From Stenotrophomonas sp. ASS1 (GTDB taxonomy: Bacteria; Pseudomonadota; Gammaproteobacteria; Xanthomonadales; Xanthomonadaceae), in contig NZ_CP031167.1 of NCBI RefSeq assembly GCF_004346925.1, positions 2,004,001-2,068,000 of the forward strand: 64,000 nucleotides of DNA, given 5' to 3'. The translations under genes and the position numbers were made by a program. A model generated the notes under the pieces. That model searched no databases and was not told where the DNA came from. It saw only the letters and a list, made by a program, of their open reading frames with translations. Below are positions 1 to 8,267 of this stretch, piece by piece (position 1 is the stretch's first letter; every line of letters starts with the position of its first letter).

Positions 1-1
1 C

Positions 2-109
2 AGTAGCACCGTGCGCGTGGCCTGGTACGTCCTGTTGCTGCTCCCCCAACTCCCGGCCATCGCAGTGTCGTTCTTGGATCGATCTAAGCGATGGGCGGGC
101 GTTTTTTAG
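2..109 (+). CDS. Possible C-terminal tail of an unidentified membrane protein (partial)
   Basis: One plus-strand frame is open from the window edge to a TAG at 107-109. It reads as a hydrophobic stretch (VAWYVLLLLPQLPAIAVSF) followed by a short basic tail (DRSKRWAGVF). Third positions are mostly G or C for the first 25 codons, like the real genes here. The opposite strand also allows the first 20 codons of a gene starting at 60 (MAGSWGSSNRTYQ), but it uses less typical codons and has no good ribosome site. I cannot name either; the plus-strand reading is slightly preferred. Confidence 0.3.
   Translation, partial: SSTVRVAWYVLLLLPQLPAIAVSFLDRSKRWAGVF
74..87. promoter_or_regulatory. Pseudopalindrome TTGGATCGATCTAA, possible LacI-family operator
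   Basis: This 14-mer is 12/14 symmetric about a central CG, the usual geometry of LacI-family operators. It matches 13 of 14 positions with the site at 824-837 ahead of the GH92 gene. If the tail at 2-109 is real the site lies in coding sequence, which weakens the case. Confidence 0.3.
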
Positions 110-222
110 CATGGGTCGCCCGCGGGCGCATGCTGCTCCGCAATATGGTACTGGCGTGGCGAAGGCATGACGGTTTGCTGAAATCAGTGAAATCGTTTTC
201 GTGCGCAGGGGAGGGTGGGGCG

Positions 223-430
223 GCAGGGCTGCGCCCTGCACCTGCTGTAGTGCCGGCCGCTGGCCGGCAACAGCCAAAGCCAAAGCCAAAGCGGCTCTGG
301 TTTTCTGTTGGTTTGGCGGGGCGGTGTCGGATTGCGGGGACGCCGTGAATCCGACCCTGGAGGCTTGGCCGCGGCACCCATGCCGCGGACACCCCGCAAT
401 CCGACACCGCCCCGCCTTTGACAGTTTCCC
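223..430 (+). repeat. Composite hairpin module, copy A
   Basis: From left to right: a small hairpin GCAGGGC-tgc-GCCCTGC (223-239), a GTAG REP (247-269), a spacer with AAAGCC direct repeats, then a large hairpin with perfect 25-bp arms at 315-339 and 392-416. Its loop holds a nested hairpin, CCGCGGCA/TGCCGCGG (about 369-388). The module ends with GACAGTTTCCC (420-430). Copy B at 573-763 is the same module inverted. No credible gene occupies 110-964. Confidence 0.75.
247..269 (+). repeat. GTAG-type REP (SMAG-like)
   Basis: GTAG followed by the pairing arms TGCCGGCC and GGCCGGCA. It is one of the short palindromes scattered between genes in this window and sits inside composite module A. Confidence 0.85.
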
Positions 431-469
431 GGTGACGGTTGGATAGGTCCTGGAATCACGCGGGGTCAT

Positions 470-510
470 GGGATCAGATCCGTTTTCCGTTGGAAAACGG
501 ATCTGATCCC
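470..510. repeat. Perfect 19-bp-arm palindrome, copy 1
   Basis: Arms 470-488 and 492-510 (GGGATCAGATCCGTTTTCC and its complement) flank a 3-nt loop. Related hairpins lie at 47199-47238 and 60317-60357. This one sits midway between modules A and B, as the copy at 60317 does between modules E and F. Confidence 0.8.
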
Positions 511-538
511 GATTGATTTCGTTATCCGACAGAGATTG

Positions 539-561
539 ATCCACGCATGGCGTGGATCTAC
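539..561 (-). repeat. GTAG-type REP, reverse orientation
   Basis: Arms ATCCACGC and GCGTGGAT, ending in CTAC, which is GTAG on the minus strand. The same variant recurs at 37696-37718 and, degraded, at 15016-15038. Confidence 0.8.
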
Positions 562-572
562 TGCAGATCGCG

Positions 573-763
573 AGAAACTGTCGAAGGCGGGGTGGGTCCG
601 GTTGCGGGGGCGTGAGCCGCATGGATGCGGCGACCGAGCTTACATGGACGTACTTGCAGCGGCCCCCGCAACCGGACCCACCCCGCCTCCCCACAGGAAA
701 TCAGCTTCTGCTGTTGCTGTTGCTGTTGCTCCAGCTCGGAGCGGGTGCAGGGCGCAGCCCTGC
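573..763 (-). repeat. Composite hairpin module, copy B (inverted)
   Basis: Mirror image of copy A: GAAACTGTC edge (574-582), large hairpin with perfect 26-bp arms at 586-611 and 662-687, a spacer of TTGCTG repeats (about 706-730), then the small hairpin GCAGGGC-gca-GCCCTGC (747-763). The arm sequence differs from copy A (for example TGGGTCCGG against CGGTGTCGG), yet pairing is perfect in both. Confidence 0.75.
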
Positions 764-823
764 CGAGCAGCCCCCTCTCATGCTGCGCCGCAGAATGCAT
801 TCGGCTGAACCTGCATGCTCTAC

Positions 824-837
824 TTGAATCGATCTAA
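824..837. promoter_or_regulatory. Pseudopalindrome TTGAATCGATCTAA upstream of the GH92 gene
   Basis: TTnnATCGATnnAA dyad lying 128 bp before the GH92 start and nearly identical to 74-87. LacI-family proteins bind CG-centred dyads, and a LacI gene (3527-4576) lies in the cluster, so this is the best operator candidate. Inference only. Confidence 0.4.
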
Positions 838-964
838 ATTCACGGTCTGGTGGGTCGGGCGTCATTCCAGGGGGAGCTTTCTGCCAGTCATGGCGAGGCT
901 CAGCGGAAAGGTGCCGGACGGCCCCGGCCGTCTGCCTCCGCCTCATCGACTACAGGAACCCGAC

Positions 965-3430
965 ATGCGTCCAGTGCCGTCCGCTCCCGCCGTCCCATTG
1001 TCCTCGCGCCCGCTGATGCGCCTGGCCTGCCTGCTCGCACTATCGTCAGTGCCGGTGCTGCTGCAGGCTGCACCGGCTGCGCTGGAGCGCGAGGTCAACA
1101 CCTTCATCGGCAGCAAGGACGACGGCAACACGTTCCCGGGCGCGTCGGCACCGTTCGGCCTGATCCAGGTCAGCCCGATCGGCAGCCACTATTCGGGCTG
1201 GCGCTACGACGACGAGAAGATCCGCGGTTTCGGCCACTCCTTCATCTCCGGCGCAGGTTGCTGGGAGCAGGGTGGCCAGGTGTCGGTGCTGCCGGTGACC
1301 GGTTCGATCGGTCCCGGCGGCGATTTCGATACCGGCAACGCGAAGAAGTTTGACCACAAGGCCTATGCCGCGTCGTACACGCATGACGGCGAGATCGGCC
1401 AGGCGGGCTATTACAAGGTGCGGCTGACCAGCTACGGCGGCATCGATGCCGAGACCACCGCGCGTACGCGTGCCGCGGCCGAGCGCTACACCTTCAGCCA
1501 GCGCAGTGGCGATGGCCACGTGCTGGTCAATGTCGGCCAGGCGAACGAGCGCCACTCGGTGATCGGCAGCGTGGTTGATGTGGTCGGCGACCGCGTGGTG
1601 GAAGGCAAGCTGGTCACCAAGAGTTTCTGTGGTGGCCATCAGTACACCACCTGGTTCCGCATCGAGTTCGACCGCCCGTTCAAGGCACACGGTACCTGGG
1701 GCGAAGGCGGTGGCCTGCCGGGTGCGCGCCACAGCATGGAAGGCGAGCAGAAGCCGAACGGCGCCTGGCTCAGCTTCGACCTGGCCAAGGGCCAGTCGGT
1801 GACGGCGGTCAGCGCGATCTCGCATGTGGACGCCGAAGGCGCGCGCATCAATCTGCGCGCAGACGGCATGCAGGGTGGGGCGCTGCTCGGTTTCGACCGC
1901 ATGCGCGCACTGTCCCAGCAGTCGTGGCGCGAGCAGCTGGGTCGGGTGCGTGTGCAGGGCGGTACGGCCGATGACCGCACCGTGTTCTACAGCGCGGCCT
2001 ACCACGCGCTGCTGCAGCCGATGACCGGCAACGATGCCGACGGCCGCTATCGCGGCTATGACGATGGTATCCACCGCGCCGATGGCTGGACCTACTACGA
2101 GTACTTCTCGCTGTGGGATACCTACCGCGCGCAGAACCAGTGGCTGGCACTGACCCGCCCGGACGTGGCGCGTGACATCGGCCGTACCCTGCTGGCGATC
2201 GACGAGCAGGGTGGCTGGCTGCCGCGCTGGGGCTATGCCAACTTCGAGACCAACATCATGACCGGCGATCCGGTCACGCCGTTCATGGTCGACCTGTGGC
2301 GCTTCGGTGCGCTCAAGGGCCGTGAATCGCAGGCGTGGGATGCGCTGCGCCGCAACGCGTTCGGCACGCCGCCGCTGAACTCGCGGATGGCCGGCCGTTC
2401 CGGCAACCCGACCTACCTGGACAAGGGCTACGTGGTCTACGACCGCGCATTCCCATCCAAGGGCATGGACGTCGATCCGCACCACGGCGGTTCGGCCACG
2501 TTGGAATACGCGCTGGCCGACTGTGCGCTCTCGCAGATGGCCGATGGCCTGGGCCATGCGCAGGACGCGGCGACGCTGCGTGAGCGCGGCCGCAACTGGC
2601 GCAAGGTGTGGGACCCGCAGGTGCGTGACGCCGAGACCGGCTTCACCGGTTTCCCGCGCCCGCGTACCGAAGATGGCCAGTGGTACACGCCGGCCGATGG
2701 CCATTACAGCCCGCGCTCGCACCATGGTTTCCATGAGGGGACGGCGTGGCAGTATCAGTGGCTGGCGCAGCAGGACGTGCCGGGCCTGGTCGAAGCGATG
2801 GATGGCCGCGAACAGGCTGGCCGCCGCCTGGATGCGTTCTTCGCGATGGACGCGCTGCAGGCCGACCCGCTCAATGCAGCCCGCAAGGAGTGGGTGGTCG
2901 GGCCGTACAGCTACTACAACCAGTTCCGCTACAACCCGAACAACGAGCCGGACCTGCACTCGCCGTGGCTGTACACGCTGATCGGCCAGCCGTGGAAGAC
3001 CGCCGCCGTGGTGCGTGCCGCGCAGCAGTTGTTCACCAATGCCCCGAATGGCGTGACCGGCAATGATGACCTCGGCACGATGTCGGCCTGGTACCTGTTC
3101 AGTGCCATCGGCGTGTATCCGGCGGTGCCCGGCAGCGGCCAGTTCCTGCTGCACACCCCGCGTTTCAACAAGGTGGAAGTGGACATGGGCAATGGCCGCA
3201 CCCTGCGCATCGACGCGCCGGGTGCCGATGGCCGCCGCCTGCAGTACGTGCAGGGTGTGAAGGTCGATGACCAGGCGCATGCGCCGGTGTGGCTGGATTG
3301 GAACCAGCTGCAGCAGGGCCCGCGCCTGCAGTTCGCGCTCGATGCGAAGGCGCCGGAGGAGGGCTGGGGCACGGCGGTGAAGGACCTGCCGGTGTCCTGG
3401 TGTGCGGCACCGGGTAGCCAGCTGCGCTGA
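965..3430 (+). CDS. GH92 family alpha-mannosidase, exported
   Basis: A calcium-dependent exo-alpha-mannosidase of glycoside hydrolase family 92, expected to trim alpha-linked mannose from N-glycans or mannans outside the cytoplasm. The 821-residue protein begins with a signal-type segment (MRLACLLALSSVPVLLQA, residues 18-35), then the family opening VNTFIGSKDDGNTFPGASAP. Two family motifs are visible: NNEPDLHSPW near residue 655, carrying the presumed acid Glu, and TGNDDLGTMSAW near 698, with the base Asp pair. The ATG at 965 follows AGGAA at a good distance. The frame stays open upstream to 815, but that extension spoils the signal peptide. It opens a cluster with a LacI regulator, transporter, kinase, isomerase and beta-mannosidase. 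Confidence 0.93.
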   Translation: MRPVPSAPAVPLSSRPLMRLACLLALSSVPVLLQAAPAALEREVNTFIGSKDDGNTFPGASAPFGLIQVSPIGSHYSGWRYDDEKIRGFGHSFISGAGCWEQGGQVSVLPVTGSIGPGGDFDTGNAKKFDHKAYAASYTHDGEIGQAGYYKVRLTSYGGIDAETTARTRAAAERYTFSQRSGDGHVLVNVGQANERHSVIGSVVDVVGDRVVEGKLVTKSFCGGHQYTTWFRIEFDRPFKAHGTWGEGGGLPGARHSMEGEQKPNGAWLSFDLAKGQSVTAVSAISHVDAEGARINLRADGMQGGALLGFDRMRALSQQSWREQLGRVRVQGGTADDRTVFYSAAYHALLQPMTGNDADGRYRGYDDGIHRADGWTYYEYFSLWDTYRAQNQWLALTRPDVARDIGRTLLAIDEQGGWLPRWGYANFETNIMTGDPVTPFMVDLWRFGALKGRESQAWDALRRNAFGTPPLNSRMAGRSGNPTYLDKGYVVYDRAFPSKGMDVDPHHGGSATLEYALADCALSQMADGLGHAQDAATLRERGRNWRKVWDPQVRDAETGFTGFPRPRTEDGQWYTPADGHYSPRSHHGFHEGTAWQYQWLAQQDVPGLVEAMDGREQAGRRLDAFFAMDALQADPLNAARKEWVVGPYSYYNQFRYNPNNEPDLHSPWLYTLIGQPWKTAAVVRAAQQLFTNAPNGVTGNDDLGTMSAWYLFSAIGVYPAVPGSGQFLLHTPRFNKVEVDMGNGRTLRIDAPGADGRRLQYVQGVKVDDQAHAPVWLDWNQLQQGPRLQFALDAKAPEEGWGTAVKDLPVSWCAAPGSQLR

Positions 3431-3438
3431 GACGGACT

Positions 3439-3469
3439 GTGCCGTTCGCGGTGACCCAGCGAACGGCAC
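3439..3469. terminator. Hairpin between the GH92 and LacI genes
   Basis: Perfect 11-bp arms GTGCCGTTCGC/GCGAACGGCAC with a 9-nt loop start 8 bp after the GH92 stop. There is no T-run, so it may be an mRNA-stabilising or attenuating hairpin and not a classical terminator. Confidence 0.45.
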
Positions 3470-3526
3470 GGCACGACAGGGCCCTGATCCATTAGGCTTG
3501 AGCATCCAGCGGAGTCCGGGAAGACG

Positions 3527-4576
3527 ATGAACGACAACGGCAGCAGTCCCAGCAAGCGCGCCGGCAAGGCGGTGACGGTGACCGACATCGCGCGTGCCAT
3601 CGGCGTGTCACGGGCAACCGTATCGCTGGTGCTGCGCGGCAGCCCGCTGGTCAACGTCGATACCCGCGCCAAGGTCGAGGCCGAGCTGCGTCGCCAGCGC
3701 TATGTCTACAACCGCGCGGCGGCCAACCTGCGCCGGCGGACCTCGTCGAGCATCGCGCTGGTGATCAACGATCTGTCCAACCCGTTCTTCGCCGAATTCG
3801 CGTCCGGCGTGGATGAGGCGCTGGGCGGACGCGGTTACGTGACCCTGCTCGGCAGTACCGGTGAATCGCCGGAGCGGCAGCAGGCGGTGCTGTCCACGCT
3901 GATGGAGCACACCCCGGCCGGCCTGATCCTGTCGCCGGCCGAGGGCAGCGATACCGCGCTGCTGCGGCAGGCACTGGGTGCCAATGCCAACGTGCTGCTG
4001 TTCAACCGCGAGCTGGACGGGGCCGACTGGGATTTCCTGACCCTGGACAACCAGCACGGCGCCTATCTGGCCACGCGCCACCTGATCGAACGCGGCCATC
4101 GCCAGATCGCCTTCTTTGGCGGCCACGCTGCATCGAGCTCGTGCCACCAGCGCCGTGCCGGTTTCCAGCAGGCGCTGGCCGAGGCCGGTCTGTCGCTGCC
4201 GCCGGGCTGGATGATCGAGTCGGCGCCGAACCGCCTGGAAGCTGCGGCGCGCACCGATGAGCTGTTTGCCGACGGCCATCGGCCGAGTGCAGCAGTCTGC
4301 TACAACGACACCGTCGCGCTGGGCTTGATGCTGGGCTTGAATTCGCGTGGCATCCGTCCGGGCGGTGACTTTGCCGTTACCGGTTTCGATGATATTTCCG
4401 AGGCGTCGGTCGCGGTGCCGCCGTTGACTACGCTCACTGCCGATCCGCGCGAGCGGGGCCGGCAAGCTGCCGCGCTGTTGCTGCAACGACTGGACGAGCC
4501 GGATGCGCCGCCACGGCGCACGGTCGCGCCGGTGCAGCTGCGCATCCGCGAAAGCAGTGCCGCACGACCGAACTGA
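3527..4576 (+). CDS. LacI-family transcriptional regulator of the mannoside cluster
   Basis: 349-residue DNA-binding repressor of the LacI/GalR family. Residues 15-40 form the helix-turn-helix (VTDIARAIGVSRATVSLVLR), followed by the hinge region and a periplasmic-binding-protein-like effector domain from about residue 65 (SIALVINDLSNPFFAEFASG). Family size is normal. It stands 96 bp after the GH92 gene and 60 bp before the transporter, all on one strand. The likely inducer is a sugar released by the cluster's mannosidases; the likely targets are the TTGRATCGATCTAA dyads at 74-87 and 824-837. Family assignment is certain; effector and sites are inferred. Confidence 0.93.
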   Translation: MNDNGSSPSKRAGKAVTVTDIARAIGVSRATVSLVLRGSPLVNVDTRAKVEAELRRQRYVYNRAAANLRRRTSSSIALVINDLSNPFFAEFASGVDEALGGRGYVTLLGSTGESPERQQAVLSTLMEHTPAGLILSPAEGSDTALLRQALGANANVLLFNRELDGADWDFLTLDNQHGAYLATRHLIERGHRQIAFFGGHAASSSCHQRRAGFQQALAEAGLSLPPGWMIESAPNRLEAAARTDELFADGHRPSAAVCYNDTVALGLMLGLNSRGIRPGGDFAVTGFDDISEASVAVPPLTTLTADPRERGRQAAALLLQRLDEPDAPPRRTVAPVQLRIRESSAARPN

Positions 4577-4636
4577 TTCCTTCCATACACCCCTTCCACG
4601 CAACAACGACCTTCCGCGCATCGAGGCGCGTACCGC

Positions 4637-5950
4637 ATGCCGATCTCCGCAACGCCCCGTCCATCGGGTTCTTCGGGCAACGCACCCGCCGTTACCAACG
4701 GCAAGGCGCTGGCTGTCGTCACCACGATCTTCTTCATGTGGGGCTTCCTGACCTGCCTCAATGACATCCTGATCCCGCACCTGAAGGCGGTGTTCGAGCT
4801 GAACTACGCCAAGGCGATGCTGGTGCAGTTCACCTTCTTCGGCACCTATTTCCTGATGTCGCTGCCGGCGGGTCGGCTGGTGGCGGCGCTGGGTTACAAG
4901 AAGGGCATCGTGGCCGGCCTGGTGATCGCCGGCATCGGCGCGCTGGGCTTCTGGCCGGCGGCCGAGCTGCGCGTGTATGGCGCGTTCCTCGGCGCACTGT
5001 TCGTGCTGGCCACCGGCATCACCGTGCTGCAGGTCGCTGCCAACCCCTACGTTGCGCTGCTGGGCCCGGAGCAGACCAGCTCCAGCCGCCTGACCCTGGC
5101 GCAGGCGCTGAACTCGCTGGGCACGGCCATTGCGCCGATCTTCGGCGGCATGCTGATCCTGTCCAACACGGTCAAGAGTGCCGATGACATCGCGGCGCTG
5201 CCGGCCGCCGAGCAGCTGGCCTACCGTGCCGCCGAGGCGCAGGCCGTGCAGGGCCCCTACGTGGGCCTGGCGGTGGCGCTGGTGCTGCTGGCGCTGTTCG
5301 TGTTCCTGTTCCGCCTGCCGGCGCTGAGTGATGCCACCGAGCAGGCCGACCAGGGCCACCATCACAGCTACCTGGATGCGCTGCGCAAGCGCCACCTGCT
5401 GCTGGGCGTGCTGGGCATCTTCTTCTACGTCGGCGCCGAAGTGTCGATCGGCAGCTTCCTGGTCAACTACCTGTCGATGCCGAACATCGGCGGCTTCAGC
5501 GAGCAGCAGGCCACGCATTACGTGTCGGCCTACTGGACGATGGCGATGATCGGCCGCTTCGCCGGTTCGGCGCTGCTGGCGCGCTTCTCGCCCAGCCGTC
5601 TGCTGGCGATCTTCGCGCTGGTCAATGTGGGGCTGCTGGTCACGACCATGCTGAGCTCCGGCAACGTCGCGCTGTATTCGGTGGTGGCGATCGGCCTGTT
5701 CAACTCGATCATGTTCCCGACCATCTTCGCGCTGAGCATCGAGCGCCTGGGCCCGCTGACCAACAAGGGGTCCAGCCTGCTGATCATGGCCATCGTCGGC
5801 GGTGCCGTGGTGCCGTACCTGCAGGGCGTGCTGGCCGACCACATCGGTGTGCAGGCCAGCTTCATCCTGCCGTTGCTGTGCTACGGCTACATCATTTTCT
5901 ACGGACTGGTCGGTGCGCGTACGCCGGCCTCCGCAACGCAGGGAGGCTGA
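4637..5950 (+). CDS. FHS-family sugar:H+ symporter (FucP/GluP-like MFS)
   Basis: Inner-membrane major-facilitator transporter of 437 residues with about twelve hydrophobic helices. The start of the core (FFMWGFLTCLNDILIPHLK, residues 33-51) and QVAANPYVALLGP near residue 133 are hallmarks of the fucose/glucose-galactose:proton symporter group. Position suggests the substrate is mannose or another hexose freed by the flanking exo-glycosidases. It is followed after only 7 bp by the sugar kinase, so the two are probably co-transcribed. The family is clear; the substrate is inferred from neighbours. Confidence 0.9.
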   Translation: MPISATPRPSGSSGNAPAVTNGKALAVVTTIFFMWGFLTCLNDILIPHLKAVFELNYAKAMLVQFTFFGTYFLMSLPAGRLVAALGYKKGIVAGLVIAGIGALGFWPAAELRVYGAFLGALFVLATGITVLQVAANPYVALLGPEQTSSSRLTLAQALNSLGTAIAPIFGGMLILSNTVKSADDIAALPAAEQLAYRAAEAQAVQGPYVGLAVALVLLALFVFLFRLPALSDATEQADQGHHHSYLDALRKRHLLLGVLGIFFYVGAEVSIGSFLVNYLSMPNIGGFSEQQATHYVSAYWTMAMIGRFAGSALLARFSPSRLLAIFALVNVGLLVTTMLSSGNVALYSVVAIGLFNSIMFPTIFALSIERLGPLTNKGSSLLIMAIVGGAVVPYLQGVLADHIGVQASFILPLLCYGYIIFYGLVGARTPASATQGG

Positions 5951-5957
5951 GTCCGGA

Positions 5958-6953
5958 ATGGGTGCCATCGTTTGCTTCGGCGAAATTTTGATCGATCTAC
6001 TAGCGCAGCCGCCGGCCTCGGCCGATACCCCGCGCGCGTTCCTGCAGTACGCCGGCGGTGCGCCGGCCAACGTCGCGGTGGCGGCTGCGCGGCTGGGGGC
6101 GAAGACCCAGTTCGTCGGCATGCTTGGCCGCGACATGTTCGGTGACTTCCTGGCCGACAGTCTGGTCCAGCACGGCGTGGGCACGGATTACATCGTGCGC
6201 ACCGACGCCGCCAAGACTGCGCTGGCCTTCGTCGCGCTGGATGCCAGTGGCGAGCGCAGCTTCAGTTTCTACCGCCCGCCGGCGGCTGACCTGCTGTTCC
6301 GTGACAGTGACTTCCAGGCGGAGTGCCTCGACAGCGCGCAGTGCTTCCACGTCTGTTCCAACAGCCTGACCGAGCCGGCCATCGCCGAGGCGACCTTCGC
6401 CGGCATGGATCGTGCGCGCGCGGCCGGTGCGGTGGTCAGCCTCGATCTGAATCTGCGCCCGGCACTGTGGCCCGTCGACGTCGATCCGACGCCGCGCCTG
6501 TGGCAGGCGCTGGAGCGCGCCGACCTGGTCAAGCTGTCGCGCGAGGAACTGGATTACCTGGCCGCACCGCTGGGCGCCGATGGCGAGGCGGTGGTGCTGC
6601 GGCGCCTGCTGGCCGCGCAGGCGCGCTGGGTGATCGTCACCGATGGCGCGGCCACGCTGCAGTGGTACACCCGCGACAACCACGGCACGGTGACCAGTTT
6701 CCGCGTGGCCACGGTCGACACCACGGCCGCCGGCGATGCCTTCGTCGGTGGCGTGCTGGTGGGCCTGCTGGAGCGGGGTGGGGCGGGTGCTGGTTTCGCC
6801 GCGTTCTGCCAGGACCCGGAGGCGATCACCGCCACGCTGCGCTTCGGCGCCGCCGTGGGTGCGCTGGCTGTTACCCGCAAGGGCGCGTTCGCCGCGATGC
6901 CCTCGCTCGATGAAGTGCAGCAGCTGCTGCAGGCCCAGGACATTACCGCATGA
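5958..6953 (+). CDS. PfkB-family carbohydrate kinase, probable fructokinase
   Basis: 331-residue cytoplasmic ribokinase/PfkB-family kinase. The N-terminal opening GAIVCFGEILIDLL, the sugar-binding GGAPANVAVAAARLG near residue 33, and the C-terminal signature DTTAAGDAFVGG (about 254-265, catalytic Asp in AAGDAF) are all present. The ATG at 5958 sits 7 bp after the transporter stop and restores family length. Its stop overlaps the isomerase start as ATGA. With an AGE-family isomerase next door, the coherent role is phosphorylation of fructose to fructose-6-phosphate. Specificity cannot be read from sequence; 2-keto-3-deoxygluconate or other ketose kinases are possible. Confidence 0.88.
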   Translation: MGAIVCFGEILIDLLAQPPASADTPRAFLQYAGGAPANVAVAAARLGAKTQFVGMLGRDMFGDFLADSLVQHGVGTDYIVRTDAAKTALAFVALDASGERSFSFYRPPAADLLFRDSDFQAECLDSAQCFHVCSNSLTEPAIAEATFAGMDRARAAGAVVSLDLNLRPALWPVDVDPTPRLWQALERADLVKLSREELDYLAAPLGADGEAVVLRRLLAAQARWVIVTDGAATLQWYTRDNHGTVTSFRVATVDTTAAGDAFVGGVLVGLLERGGAGAGFAAFCQDPEAITATLRFGAAVGALAVTRKGAFAAMPSLDEVQQLLQAQDITA

Positions 6954-8176
6954 GCACCTCGCCCGATTTCCGTTCGCCCGCGTTCCTGCGCGCGCATATC
7001 GCCGACACGATGGCGTTCTACCACCCGCGCTGCATCGATCCGGACGGCGGTTTCTTCCACTACTTCCGTGATGACGGCAGCATCTACGATGCCAGCCACC
7101 GCCACCTGGTGAGCAGCACCCGCTTCGTCTTCAACTATGCGATGGCCTACCGCGAGTTCGGCAATGCCGAATACCGGGAGGCTGTCGAGCATGGCGTGCG
7201 CTATCTGCGCGAGGTGCACCGCAACCCGGCCACCGGCGGTTATGCCTGGACCCTGCGCGACGGCAAGGTCGAGGATGACATGAACCACTGCTACGGCGTG
7301 GCCTTCGTGCTGCTGGCCTACAGCTGCGCACTGAAGGCCGGCATCGAGCAGGCCCGCGACTGGATGGACGAGACCTGGCAGCTGCTGGAAGCACGCTTCT
7401 GGGAGCCGCAGCATGGCCTGTATAAAGACGAAGCCGATGGCCAGTGGAACTTCACCGGCTACCGCGGCCAGAATGCCAACATGCACATGTGCGAAGCGAT
7501 GCTGGCCGCGTTCGAGGCCAGTGGCGAGCAGCGCTATGTCGAGCGCGCGCTGCAGCTGGCCGACAACATGACCCGCCGCCAGGCCGCCAAGGCCGGTGGC
7601 CTGGTCTGGGAACATTACGATGTGAACTGGGAAATCGACTGGGACTACAACCTGGACGATCCCAAGCACCTGTTCCGCCCGTGGGGCTTCCAGCCGGGGC
7701 ATCAGACCGAGTGGGCCAAACTGCTGCTGATCCTCGATCGCCACGTGCAGGCCGACTGGCTGGTGCCGACCGCGCAGCATCTGTTCGACGTCGCCGTCGC
7801 ACGCAGTTGGGACGACACCCGTGGTGGCCTGTACTACGGCTTCGCACCGGAATCGCGCCGGCAGCCCGGTATGGACGGCGCCCCGATCGGCGGCGACAGC
7901 TTCGTCTGCGACGACGACAAGTATTTCTGGGTGCAGGCCGAAACGCTGGCGACCGCCGCGCTGATGGCCAAGCGTACCGGCGATGACCGCTACTGGCAGT
8001 GGTACGAACGCATCTGGGCGTATTCGTGGGAGCACTTCGTCGACCACCAGTACGGTGCATGGTTCCGCATTCTCGATGCCGACAACCGCAAGTACAGCGA
8101 CGAGAAAAGCCCTGCCGGCAAGGTGGATTACCACACCATGGGCGCGTGCTACGAAGTGTTGAACGTCGTGCGTTGA
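6950..8176 (+). CDS. AGE-family epimerase/isomerase, probable D-mannose isomerase
   Basis: 408-residue member of the N-acylglucosamine 2-epimerase superfamily, an (alpha/alpha)6 barrel. Conserved parts include RFVFNYAMAYREFG, the HYDVNWEIDWDYN strand, GFQPGHQTEWAKLL (about residues 247-260), WVQAETLATAAL and the C-terminal DYHTMGACYE. These carry the His and Glu residues used for proton transfer in AGE, YihS and mannose isomerases. Start ATG overlaps the kinase stop (ATGA), implying translational coupling. Beside mannosidases, a symporter and a fructokinase, mannose-to-fructose isomerisation is the most sensible activity; acylglucosamine epimerase is the alternative. Confidence 0.87.
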   Translation: MSTSPDFRSPAFLRAHIADTMAFYHPRCIDPDGGFFHYFRDDGSIYDASHRHLVSSTRFVFNYAMAYREFGNAEYREAVEHGVRYLREVHRNPATGGYAWTLRDGKVEDDMNHCYGVAFVLLAYSCALKAGIEQARDWMDETWQLLEARFWEPQHGLYKDEADGQWNFTGYRGQNANMHMCEAMLAAFEASGEQRYVERALQLADNMTRRQAAKAGGLVWEHYDVNWEIDWDYNLDDPKHLFRPWGFQPGHQTEWAKLLLILDRHVQADWLVPTAQHLFDVAVARSWDDTRGGLYYGFAPESRRQPGMDGAPIGGDSFVCDDDKYFWVQAETLATAALMAKRTGDDRYWQWYERIWAYSWEHFVDHQYGAWFRILDADNRKYSDEKSPAGKVDYHTMGACYEVLNVVR

Positions 8177-8192
8177 AGATCGTTCGAATGCA

Positions 8193-8249
8193 GTAGTGCC
8201 AGGCCATGCCTGGCAATCCGAAATCGGTAGCGCCGGGTCACGCCCGGCG
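8193..8249 (+). repeat. Two same-direction GTAG REPs
   Basis: One REP at 8193-8215 (arms TGCCAGGC/GCCTGGCA) and one at 8227-8249 (arms CGCCGGG/CCCGGCG). They fill the gap between the isomerase and beta-mannosidase genes, where they could modulate mRNA stability within the transcript. Confidence 0.8.
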
Positions 8250-8267
8250 GAAAAACAGGAGCACCAC

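Noticed and set aside
84..964. Several short open frames in the left repeat region
   Set aside because: They are read through the palindromic modules and REPs, overlap each other on both strands and lack ribosome sites or any recognisable domain.
815..964. N-terminal extension of the GH92 gene starting MLYLNRSK
   Set aside because: The extension places 50 unrelated residues before the signal peptide and overlaps the operator-like dyad; the ATG at 965 has a better ribosome site.
1046..3505. Very long open frame on the minus strand, antisense to the GH92 gene
   Set aside because: High-GC genes produce stop-free antisense frames. The translation is Arg/His/Gln-rich with no domain pattern, while the plus strand has clear GH92 motifs. 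The same applies to antisense frames across 3608-6184, 20328-22283, 27906-30416 and 42547-45684.
5987..6001. TTGATCGATCTA resembling the LacI-type dyads
   Set aside because: It is inside the kinase coding region (EILIDLL), one base short of the dyad spacing and not symmetric over the full length.
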